Below the pieces are notes generated by a model. The model searched no databases, was not told the origin of the DNA, and was given only the letters and a program-made list of their open reading frames with translations. Position numbers and translations under genes: made by a program. From X23 sp050251575 (GTDB lineage: Bacteria; Bacillota; Clostridia; SK-Y3): a DNA stretch of 11,631 bases. Where the stretch lies: assembly GCA_050251575.1 (NCBI GenBank), contig JBFWMP010000089.1, positions 1 to 11,631 on the forward strand. Direction: 5' to 3'. Within the stretch, counting starts at the first letter, position 1, and every line of letters begins with the position of its first letter. Of this stretch, positions 1 to 6,517 are shown piece by piece.

Positions 1-2546
1 AAAAGCAAATAGCTGCAATAATAATGATACTGATTTTATTTTGTTCATGGTTACCAAACGATGTATATGCAGAAGTTATCAATGAGCCCCAAAATGTTTT
101 GATAATCAATTCATATCATCAGGGATTTACATGGTCTAAAGACGAGACTGATGGTATTATTAATGTTCTGAAAGAAAGCAGTAATAATCCTTCCATTTCT
201 ATTGAATATATGGATTGGAAGAAATATCCAACAGGTGAAAATAAACTCCATCTGTATGATTATTTTGAATACAAGTATCAAAACAAGCATATCGACGTGC
301 TAATTGTTACGGATGATACCGCGCTGGAATTTGCACTAGAGAATAGAGAAAGTTTGTTTTCAAACGCTCCAGTAGTATTTTGTGGAGTGAATCAGAATGG
401 TGTAGCACATATCACAAGTGGACATTCGAATTTTACAGGTATTATTGAAGAAATTGATCCAACCGATACTATAAAGATGGCGTTAGCAATTAATCCTTCT
501 TTAAAGAATGTTTATGTGCTGTTTGATAATTTTGAGAGTGGAGTATCTACGGGTGAACTGGTTATTAATAAAATTAAATTAATGAATATGGATTTGAACA
601 CTATTCCATTGAATAACCTATCTTATGATGAATTAATTAAGAATGTCAGGAGTTATGATAAGGATAGTATTATTATTGTTACTACTTATTATAGTGATGT
701 TAATGGAAAAATAGTTGAGTTTGAGAATGTATCAAGGGAAGTTAGCAAGAATAGCAGTGTTCCAGTATACCACTTATTTGACCTGGGTTTGAACAACGGA
801 GCTTTTGGGGGAACCATGATGAGTGGAAAACTTCAAGGAATGAATGCAGCAAATTCAGCTATCCGAGTGCTGAATGGAGAAAATCCAGATAATATTCCTG
901 TCTTATTTCCGAGAACTACTCGGAGTGTCTTCGATTATCAACAGTTAAAAAGGTTTAACATACCATTGAGTATAATTCCGAAAGATTGTGAGGTAATTAA
1001 TAAGCCGTTTTCTTTTATTGAGACATATAAGACACTTGTATTGAGCGTTCTGGCAGCCTTTATCATATTGATAATCTTTGTTTGTGTTTTGTTGGTTTAT
1101 ATTAAGAAAATAAAGAAGATGAAAGAAAGTCTTTCTCATAGTCATGAGGAGCTTACACAAATATATGAGGAATTAGCAGCTTCTGATGAAGAATTGCAAC
1201 AGCAATTCGATGAAGTATTGACCATTAATGAAAAGCTTAGAATAAGTGAAGAAAAGCTCATTCATCTTGCTTTTCATGATACATTAACAGGACTGTCGAA
1301 TAAACTGTCATTATATGAGAATTCAAACAAGGATGTTTTCATTTCCCAAAACAGCAAATCTGCTTTACTATTTATAGATATGGATAGCTTTAAGTATATT
1401 AATGATACGATGGGACATGCCTTTGGTGATCAATTGATAATTAAAGTAAGTGAAAGATTAGCTTCACTCTTGAAAGAAGGCTGTTCTATTTACAGACTTG
1501 GCGGTGATGAATTTATTATTATAGTCCCAGATATTAAAGAAAAAGGAGATGAAGAAGTATTTGCTTCTCATATTCTTACTGGATTCAAGGAAGAATTTCA
1601 TGTTTTGAATAGTGTACTGCATATTAGCGTAAGTATTGGAATTACCATTTATCCTGAACATGGCAAAAATTTGGATGAGTTGCTTAAGTATGCGGATATT
1701 GCTATGTATAGGGCAAAAGATACAGGCAGAAATAGATATGTTGTATATAATCAGTTTATGAATGAAGCTTTTACTGAAAGAATGACTATTGAAAGGTATT
1801 TACATACAGCGTTAGAGAAAAATGAATTCGAAATATATTATCAACCGCAGTTTGATTTAGAGTTGAATAAGATTACAGGACTTGAAGCTTTATTGAGGTG
1901 GAAAAGTCCGGAACTGGGGTTTGTTTCTCCACTAAAATTTATTAAAGTAGCAGAAGATACGCACTTGATTATACCGTTGGGAGCGTGGGTCTTGCGAAAT
2001 GCATGTGCTTTTTTAAAGCAACTTCATAAGAAAGGGTATGCAGACTTGACCGTATCAGTCAATATCTCTATGTTACAGCTTTTACAGACGGATTTTAATG
2101 ATATGGTTTTAGATACTCTTGAGTTTTTTGGGCTTGAGCATAATTATCTTGAATTGGAGATTACAGAATCAATATTGATGGAATCTTATGAAACTATTGC
2201 TACAAAATTAGAAAAGCTAGGAGAAACCGGAATCGGAATTGCTTTGGATGACTTTGGTAAGGGATATTCTTCTTTAAGTTACTTAAAACAGTTACCTATA
2301 TCAACTTTGAAAATAGATAAGTCATTTATAGATGATATTACTTGTGAAGATGCAAGTGGAACCTTAATAGGGCAAATTGTTACGTTAGGTAAGAGTATGG
2401 GGATGTGCGTAGTAGCTGAAGGAGTAGAAACACAGGAACAATTGGCATATTTAGTTAATCATGAGTGTAATAAAATCCAGGGTTATCTATTTAGCAAACC
2501 TATTCCGGAAGGTGAGATAGAAAAATTACTGAAACGGGGGATTTAG
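1..2546 (+). CDS. Membrane-bound sensor c-di-GMP cyclase/phosphodiesterase (GGDEF-EAL), 5'-partial
   Basis: Predicted to make and break cyclic di-GMP in response to an extracytoplasmic ligand. The frame is open to the window edge (first full codon at 3). The ATG at 24 lies inside a hydrophobic signal segment preceded by Lys-Gln, so the true start is upstream. Numbering from that ATG: signal peptide remnant to about residue 16; an ABC-substrate-binding-like periplasmic domain (PF04392 type, NVLIINSYHQGFTW near its start) to about 320; one transmembrane helix about 336-360; a Glu-rich coiled coil about 362-418; GGDEF domain with intact GGDEF at 493-497; EAL domain with intact EAL at 621-623, plus DDFGKGYSS (D742, D743), K763 and E799. 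Both catalytic centres therefore look complete. The RxxD inhibitory site expected five residues before GGDEF is absent (KEGC there). The direction of net activity and the ligand cannot be told from sequence. Confidence 0.93.
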   Translation, partial: KQIAAIIMILILFCSWLPNDVYAEVINEPQNVLIINSYHQGFTWSKDETDGIINVLKESSNNPSISIEYMDWKKYPTGENKLHLYDYFEYKYQNKHIDVLIVTDDTALEFALENRESLFSNAPVVFCGVNQNGVAHITSGHSNFTGIIEEIDPTDTIKMALAINPSLKNVYVLFDNFESGVSTGELVINKIKLMNMDLNTIPLNNLSYDELIKNVRSYDKDSIIIVTTYYSDVNGKIVEFENVSREVSKNSSVPVYHLFDLGLNNGAFGGTMMSGKLQGMNAANSAIRVLNGENPDNIPVLFPRTTRSVFDYQQLKRFNIPLSIIPKDCEVINKPFSFIETYKTLVLSVLAAFIILIIFVCVLLVYIKKIKKMKESLSHSHEELTQIYEELAASDEELQQQFDEVLTINEKLRISEEKLIHLAFHDTLTGLSNKLSLYENSNKDVFISQNSKSALLFIDMDSFKYINDTMGHAFGDQLIIKVSERLASLLKEGCSIYRLGGDEFIIIVPDIKEKGDEEVFASHILTGFKEEFHVLNSVLHISVSIGITIYPEHGKNLDELLKYADIAMYRAKDTGRNRYVVYNQFMNEAFTERMTIERYLHTALEKNEFEIYYQPQFDLELNKITGLEALLRWKSPELGFVSPLKFIKVAEDTHLIIPLGAWVLRNACAFLKQLHKKGYADLTVSVNISMLQLLQTDFNDMVLDTLEFFGLEHNYLELEITESILMESYETIATKLEKLGETGIGIALDDFGKGYSSLSYLKQLPISTLKIDKSFIDDITCEDASGTLIGQIVTLGKSMGMCVVAEGVETQEQLAYLVNHECNKIQGYLFSKPIPEGEIEKLLKRGI

Positions 2547-2547
2547 A

Positions 2548-2697
2548 ATGTTATATGATCAAATTGAAAAACTAAGAGAAAATTTGTATGAATTAATTAG
2601 GAGAGAAGAAGTTTTGAATTCAGAGGATATACTTGAAATCAGCAGAAAGCTGGATGTGCTAGTCTGTGAATATGAAAAAGCTAAAATTAAGGATTAA
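2548..2697 (+). CDS. Spo0E-like sporulation regulatory protein (aspartyl-phosphate phosphatase), 49 aa
   Basis: A short protein beginning MLYDQIEKLRENLYELI and ending in a helix with ISRKLDVLVCEYEK. This matches the Spo0E family (PF09388): two short helices with the S-x-x-L-D-x-L-[IV]-x-x-Y signature, where canonical members have SQELD and this one has SRKLD. Characterised family members dephosphorylate the response regulator Spo0A~P and so restrain sporulation; the usual length is about 45-85 residues, which fits. The ATG lies one base after the stop of the GGDEF-EAL gene, with a G-run (2536-2540) seven bases upstream as ribosome binding site, so it is probably translationally coupled to that gene. 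Its last 11 bases overlap the 3' end of dinB on the other strand. Family assignment is from the visible motif; the target (Spo0A or another regulator) is inference. Confidence 0.85.
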   Translation: MLYDQIEKLRENLYELIRREEVLNSEDILEISRKLDVLVCEYEKAKIKD

Positions 2698-3886
2698 TAT
2701 TTTCCTTCTTAATTAATGCAGCACGGCTGATCTTGTTTAAACCGTGTTTATTCCTGATTTTGTCCATTGCTAGGTCAATCCGCTTATATTTATCATCTTT
2801 CAAACGGTCTTCCATAAAGTCAAAAAGTGACAGTTGTCCCGTAGAGCAATCTTCATCGAAGCCAGCAAGGTTTATTCCGATTAGCCTGACGGGACGAAAT
2901 CTGTTCCAGTTCTGTTCCAACAGCCTGCAAGCAGCTTGATATATTTCGTTGGTAACGCAGGTTGCAGGAATTGTTATTTGTCTTGTGACAATTTGGAAGT
3001 CTGAATATTTCAGGGTAATATGTACAGTGCGTCCATTCTTTTCATGTTTTCTCGCAGTCATGCCGATGTCATCGGCAAGCTCCATAAGAACAATTTTAGC
3101 CTTTTCAATATCCGTAATATCTTCCGGCAGTGTTGTTGAGCGACCGATTGACTTCATATCCCCTATTATGTGAGGCTGGATAGGAGAGCTATCACTACCG
3201 TTTGCGTGCAGATGGATTTCATAGCCGCATTTGCCAAGGACTTTGATAATTTGATTTCTATCATACTTCGCAAGATCCCCTATGGTTTGTATTCCAACCT
3301 GATTGAGCTTTCCAGCGGTTTTGCCGCCGATGCCATACATTGCTTTGACTGAAAGCGGCCAAAGCTTTAGCCGAATATCTTGTTCCCATAACTCTGTGAT
3401 GCCAAGCGGCTTCTTCATTTCAGACGCCATCTTTGCAAGAAATTTATTTTGAGCTATACCAATAGAGCACCATAGTCCAAGCCTATCTTTAATTTCATTC
3501 ATTATTCGTTTTGCAGCTTCCGTAGGTTTGCCGAATAGCCCTTCTGTACCTGTCATATCGAGCCATGCCTCATCAATGCTATTCTGTTCCACTGTCGGAG
3601 AGTAATTGAATAGCAATTCCATTACCTGTTTTGATTTCTGCTCATAAAAATGATGATCAGGTGGCACCAACATCATGCCGGGGCAGAGCTTCAAGGCTTC
3701 ATGAAGCACCATGGCGGTTTTAACTCCAAAGGATCTTGCCTCATAATTTGCTGCAAGAATGATTCCTGAACGCTTCTTGGGATCACCAGCCACTGCAGAG
3801 GGTTTTCCGACAAGCGAAGGGTTTCTTGTCATCTCACAACTTATAAAAAAAGCATTCATATCAACAAGAAATACAACTTTTTTCAT
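2687..3886 (-). CDS. dinB: DNA polymerase IV (Y-family translesion polymerase)
   Basis: An error-prone polymerase that extends past lesions. With the chosen start it has 399 residues, normal to slightly long for DinB. Visible: N-terminal VDMNAFF (D9, metal ligand), YEARSFGVKTAM in the fingers, SIDEAW with the acidic pair D105/E106, the thumb helix-hairpin-helix around YGIGGKTAGKLNQVGI, a little-finger domain, and near the C-terminus QLSLF (351-355), a typical beta-clamp binding motif. I prefer the ATG at 3886 because GAAGG (3894-3898) sits seven bases upstream; an in-frame ATG at 3928 has no ribosome binding site and would add 14 residues not typical of the family. It is convergent with the Spo0E-like gene and divergent from the aminotransferase. 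Its base composition is visibly GC-richer than the c-di-GMP gene beside it. No consensus LexA box (GAAC-N4-GTTC) was seen upstream. Confidence 0.95.
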   Translation of the reverse strand: MKKVVFLVDMNAFFISCEMTRNPSLVGKPSAVAGDPKKRSGIILAANYEARSFGVKTAMVLHEALKLCPGMMLVPPDHHFYEQKSKQVMELLFNYSPTVEQNSIDEAWLDMTGTEGLFGKPTEAAKRIMNEIKDRLGLWCSIGIAQNKFLAKMASEMKKPLGITELWEQDIRLKLWPLSVKAMYGIGGKTAGKLNQVGIQTIGDLAKYDRNQIIKVLGKCGYEIHLHANGSDSSPIQPHIIGDMKSIGRSTTLPEDITDIEKAKIVLMELADDIGMTARKHEKNGRTVHITLKYSDFQIVTRQITIPATCVTNEIYQAACRLLEQNWNRFRPVRLIGINLAGFDEDCSTGQLSLFDFMEDRLKDDKYKRIDLAMDKIRNKHGLNKISRAALIKKENINP

Positions 3887-3890
3887 GGAA

Positions 3891-3899
3891 CACCCTTCT
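3891..3899 (-). promoter_or_regulatory. Ribosome binding site that decides the dinB start
   Basis: Read on the minus strand this is AGAAGGGTG, with core GAAGG seven bases before the ATG at 3886. The in-frame ATG at 3928 has only AT-rich sequence ahead of it. This favours the shorter 399-residue DinB. Confidence 0.7.
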
Positions 3900-3962
3900 T
3901 TCTCATCAAATTCTAAAATGTATGTCATGAATATATTTTAACACTTAAAAAGTCCTGATAAT

Positions 3963-3991
3963 ATCCTATAATAGCACCCATTGAATGTCAA
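3963..3991 (-). promoter_or_regulatory. Predicted sigma-A promoter of dinB
   Basis: On the minus strand, TTGACA (3986-3991) is followed after 17 bases by TAGGAT (3963-3968). The -35 is perfect and the -10 matches four of six, including the key T-A and final T positions. Transcription would start near 3956, about 70 bases before the dinB ATG. The -35 lies inside the inverted repeat at 3978-3994. Confidence 0.55.
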
Positions 3992-3994
3992 TGG
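3978..3994. promoter_or_regulatory. Perfect 17-bp palindrome overlapping the dinB -35 (candidate operator)
   Basis: CCATTGA-ATG-TCAATGG is a perfect 7+3+7 inverted repeat. It covers the predicted -35 of dinB on the minus strand and ends 21 bases before the -35 of the divergent aminotransferase promoter, so a bound dimeric regulator could affect either gene. The symmetry is seen directly; the operator role is inference, and no known regulator consensus was recognised. Confidence 0.4.
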
Positions 3995-4015
3995 AAGACG
4001 ATAAGTTGTGTATGA

Positions 4016-4045
4016 TTGACAATGAAAGTTCAGGTATGATAGAAT
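4016..4045 (+). promoter_or_regulatory. Predicted sigma-A promoter of the aminotransferase-trpS operon
   Basis: TTGACA (4016-4021), an 18-base spacer, and TAGAAT (4040-4045). The -35 is perfect and the -10 matches five of six. The start point would fall near 4052, giving a leader of only about 33 bases before the ATG at 4085, which is too short for a T-box or riboswitch. Confidence 0.7.
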
Positions 4046-4061
4046 TTGTAAAATACAATTT
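4043..4061. promoter_or_regulatory. Inverted repeat across the aminotransferase transcription start (candidate operator)
   Basis: TTGTA-AAA-TACAA (4046-4058) is a perfect 5+3+5 palindrome. It extends past one mismatch to two more pairs on each side (4043-4061). It begins at the -10 and spans the predicted +1, a classic position for repressor binding. The sequence is AT-rich, so a chance occurrence is possible. Confidence 0.3.
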
Positions 4062-4084
4062 ACTAAAAATAAGGATGTGTAATT

Positions 4085-5287
4085 ATGGAAAACATAGATA
4101 ACTTATTTGCAGAACGTGTAAAGGGATTGAAAGGGTCAGCAATTAGAGAAATTTTCAAGCTTCTCCAAAATGCAGACATCATATCTTTTGCAGGAGGGAA
4201 TCCTGCACCGGAGACATTTCCAGCAAAAGAGCTTGCAGGAATTGCTCATGATATATTGATGAATAACGGAGTGGCTGCACTTCAATATAGTGTGACGGAT
4301 GGATATGCTCCACTTAAGGAAATAGTAATGCAAAGAATGAATAAAGTGGGCGTAGGAGGAGAGGATGATGACTTAGTTATCGTCAGTGGGGGGCAGCAGG
4401 GAATAGATTTAGCAGCCAAGGCATTTTTGAATGAAGGAGACGGGATTATTTGTGAAAATCCAAGCTTCATTGGTGCATTGAATGCATTTCGTGCGTATAA
4501 TGCTGAACTAATTCCGGTAACGGTTGAAGATGATGGTATGAATATTGAACAGTTGGAGGAAATATTAAAAGATAATGACCGTATTAAATTGATTTATACA
4601 ATTCCTACTTTTCAAAATCCATCCGGAATTACAATGAGTTTGGAAAAGAGGAAAAAGTTATTAGAGATCGCTGAACGATATAATTTATATATTATTGAAG
4701 ATAATCCTTATGGGGAACTAAGATTTAAAGGACAGGATGTGGCTACCATTAAATCGATGGATGTAAATGGAAGGGTTATTTATGTCGGCTCCTTCTCTAA
4801 AATATTATCCCCCGGTCTGAGGTTGGGATGGGTGATTGCTCCTTCGAAGATCATTGAAAAGATTGTTGTCTTAAAGCAGGTGAATGATGTACATACCAAT
4901 ATATTTGCCCAGGTTTTAGCGACAGAATACATAAACAAATATGATATGGATGAACATATACAGAAAAGCAGGAATTTGTACGGCAAACGCTGTGGGCTTA
5001 TGCTAGAGTGCATGGATAAATATTTTCCGGACTTTTGTAAATATACAAGACCTGAAGGGGGACTTTTCATCTGGTGCATGCTGCCGGATAGGTTTGATGC
5101 TGCTGTAGTTGCGAAGGAATCTGTAAATCGGAAGGTTGCTATTGTCCCCGGGAGTACTTTTATGACGGATATGGAAAAGCCGAGCAGCTCATTCAGGCTG
5201 AATTATTCAACGATGGCAGATGAGAAGATCGAAGAGGGTATAAAAATATTAGGGGAAGTTCTTAAAGAATTGAAAATAGAGCTGTAA
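4085..5287 (+). CDS. PLP-dependent aminotransferase, fold type I (class I/II; LysN/aromatic-type)
   Basis: Transfers amino groups between an amino acid and a 2-oxo acid using pyridoxal phosphate in the cytoplasm. The 400 residues are normal for the family. PLP-site residues are all visible: SGGQQGIDLAAKAF (phosphate-side loop), N178 in PTFQNPSG, D206 and Y209 in EDNPYGELRF, the Schiff-base lysine K239 in GSFSKILSPGLRLGW, and the carboxylate-binding arginine R371 in FRLNYS. The pattern resembles the 2-aminoadipate/aromatic/multisubstrate aminotransferases related to the catalytic domain of MocR regulators, but there is no N-terminal GntR helix-turn-helix, so this is a free-standing enzyme. The substrate cannot be fixed from sequence. 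The start is supported by AAGGA at 4071-4075. It lies 26 bases upstream of trpS, suggesting co-transcription; aromatic or tryptophan-related substrates are a contextual guess only. Confidence 0.9.
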   Translation: MENIDNLFAERVKGLKGSAIREIFKLLQNADIISFAGGNPAPETFPAKELAGIAHDILMNNGVAALQYSVTDGYAPLKEIVMQRMNKVGVGGEDDDLVIVSGGQQGIDLAAKAFLNEGDGIICENPSFIGALNAFRAYNAELIPVTVEDDGMNIEQLEEILKDNDRIKLIYTIPTFQNPSGITMSLEKRKKLLEIAERYNLYIIEDNPYGELRFKGQDVATIKSMDVNGRVIYVGSFSKILSPGLRLGWVIAPSKIIEKIVVLKQVNDVHTNIFAQVLATEYINKYDMDEHIQKSRNLYGKRCGLMLECMDKYFPDFCKYTRPEGGLFIWCMLPDRFDAAVVAKESVNRKVAIVPGSTFMTDMEKPSSSFRLNYSTMADEKIEEGIKILGEVLKELKIEL

Positions 5288-5313
5288 ACGATAGACGAAG
5301 GAGCGTAATAGGG

Positions 5314-6321
5314 ATGGAAAATCAAGAGAAGAAGAAAATCATATTTAGTGGGATACAACCTAGTGGATTTTTAACGCTGGGAAATTATATAGGTGCATTG
5401 AAGAACTGGATTCAACTGCAGCATGAATATAATTGCTGTTTTTCTGTAGTGGATATGCACTCATTGACGGTTAGGCAGGATCCTAAGGAGCTACGCACAA
5501 GATGTATGGAATTTTTAATGCAATATATTGCATGTGGGATCGATCCTGAAAAAAATCTGATTTTTTTTCAATCCCATGTGAGTGCCCATGCAGAATTGTC
5601 ATGGATATTAAACTGTTATACCTATATGGGGGAGCTTAGCAGAATGACGCAGTTCAAAGATAAATCTGCAAAGCATGAGGATAATATTAATGCAGGTCTA
5701 TTTACTTATCCTGTATTGATGGCATCAGATATTTTGCTTTATCAGACAGATCTTGTACCTGTTGGTGTGGATCAGAAACAGCATTTGGAGATAGCCAGAG
5801 ATATTGCACAACGTTTCAATGGCATTTACGGTAAGACATTTACTATTCCGGAAGGTTATATTCCTGAAGTAGGGGCTAAGATTATGAGCTTGCAGGAGCC
5901 AAATAAAAAGATGTCTAAATCTGACGAGAACGAAAATGCATATATTGCGATTCTAGATGCTCCTGATGTGATAAGAAGAAAGGTTAAACGGGCAGTTACC
6001 GACTCGGATAATGAAATTAAATATGAAGAGGGCAAAGATGGTATTAATAACTTGCTTTCTATTTATTCCAGTATAACAGGAAAAACAATTAAGCAAGCGG
6101 AAGAGCATTTTCAAAGCAAGGGTTATGGGCAGCTAAAAGAAGAAGTGGCAGAGGCTGTAATCGAAAGCCTGAAACCTATACAAGAAAGATACAAAGAGTT
6201 GATGAATAATAAGGATTATGTGCAGCAAATATACAGTGCCAGTGCACAAAAGGCATCTAGCATTGCAGAAAGAACATTGAGAAAAGTTTATAAGAAGGTT
6301 GGGTTTGTACCAAAAATTTAG
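5314..6321 (+). CDS. trpS: Tryptophanyl-tRNA synthetase
   Basis: Charges tRNA-Trp with tryptophan. A class I synthetase of 335 residues, the usual bacterial TrpRS length. Visible signatures: SGIQPSGFLTLGNYIGAL near the N-terminus with the HIGH-equivalent TLGN at 21-24, the tryptophan-pocket region with VVDMHSLTVRQDP, DILLYQTDLVPVGVDQKQHLE in the middle (the DLVPVGxDQ motif is characteristic of TrpRS), and KMSKS at 199-203. The C-terminal helical domain ends in LRKVYKKVGF, typical of the family. The ATG at 5314 follows GAAGGAG (5297-5303) by ten bases. It lies 26 bases downstream of the aminotransferase with no promoter or terminator evident between them, and a hairpin terminator follows nine bases after its stop. 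No T-box leader is present directly upstream, so tryptophan-responsive control, if any, would act at the shared upstream promoter. Confidence 0.97.
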   Translation: MENQEKKKIIFSGIQPSGFLTLGNYIGALKNWIQLQHEYNCCFSVVDMHSLTVRQDPKELRTRCMEFLMQYIACGIDPEKNLIFFQSHVSAHAELSWILNCYTYMGELSRMTQFKDKSAKHEDNINAGLFTYPVLMASDILLYQTDLVPVGVDQKQHLEIARDIAQRFNGIYGKTFTIPEGYIPEVGAKIMSLQEPNKKMSKSDENENAYIAILDAPDVIRRKVKRAVTDSDNEIKYEEGKDGINNLLSIYSSITGKTIKQAEEHFQSKGYGQLKEEVAEAVIESLKPIQERYKELMNNKDYVQQIYSASAQKASSIAERTLRKVYKKVGFVPKI

Positions 6322-6329
6322 GGAACACT

Positions 6330-6377
6330 AAAAATACTACTGCGTCTATAATATGAGAAAGCGTGGTAGTATTTTTT
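6330..6377 (+). terminator. Hairpin terminator after trpS
   Basis: AAAAATACTAC (6330-6340) pairs perfectly with GTAGTATTTTT (6366-6376), an 11-bp stem ending in a T-run. The loop is long (25 bases) and the stem is AT-rich, so strength is uncertain. The A-run/T-run symmetry makes it potentially bidirectional. Confidence 0.6.
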
Positions 6378-6424
6378 ATCTATCATGCGAATATTAAAAA
6401 TAAATAACTTTTCCTGTATCATAG

Positions 6425-6453
6425 TTGACAATAAAAATGGTTAGATATAAAAT
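6425..6453 (+). promoter_or_regulatory. Predicted sigma-A promoter of the tagO/wecA gene
   Basis: TTGACA (6425-6430), a 17-base spacer, and TAAAAT (6448-6453). The -35 is perfect, the spacing optimal and the -10 matches five of six. The leader to the TTG start at 6518 would be about 58 bases; no riboswitch-like structure was recognised in it. Confidence 0.75.
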
Positions 6454-6505
6454 TATGCTTGATAACATTTAAGATAAAAAAGTTAGCTGCTTTTAATACA
6501 AAAAA

Positions 6506-6512
6506 GAGGTGT
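6506..6512 (+). promoter_or_regulatory. Ribosome binding site that points to a TTG start
   Basis: AGAGGTG is followed after five bases by TTG at 6518. The upstream in-frame GTG at 6509 lies inside this Shine-Dalgarno sequence and so cannot be the start it serves. Confidence 0.6.
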
Positions 6513-6517
6513 ATATT

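Noticed and set aside
3887..3990. A LexA (SOS) box upstream of dinB
   Set aside because: No GAAC-N4-GTTC-like sequence is present; GAAC at 3888-3891 region lacks the second half-site.
4046..4084. A T-box or riboswitch controlling the aminotransferase-trpS operon
   Set aside because: The predicted leader is about 33 bases, too short for a T-box (normally well over 150), and no specifier or antiterminator motif is visible.
4780..5079. A 99-codon open frame on the minus strand within the aminotransferase gene
   Set aside because: It is the complement of conserved aminotransferase sequence including the PLP lysine region, and has no independent support.
6378..6517. A c-di-GMP or other riboswitch ahead of the tagO/wecA gene
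   Set aside because: After the predicted promoter only about 58 AT-rich leader bases remain, with no conserved aptamer motif or strong stem.
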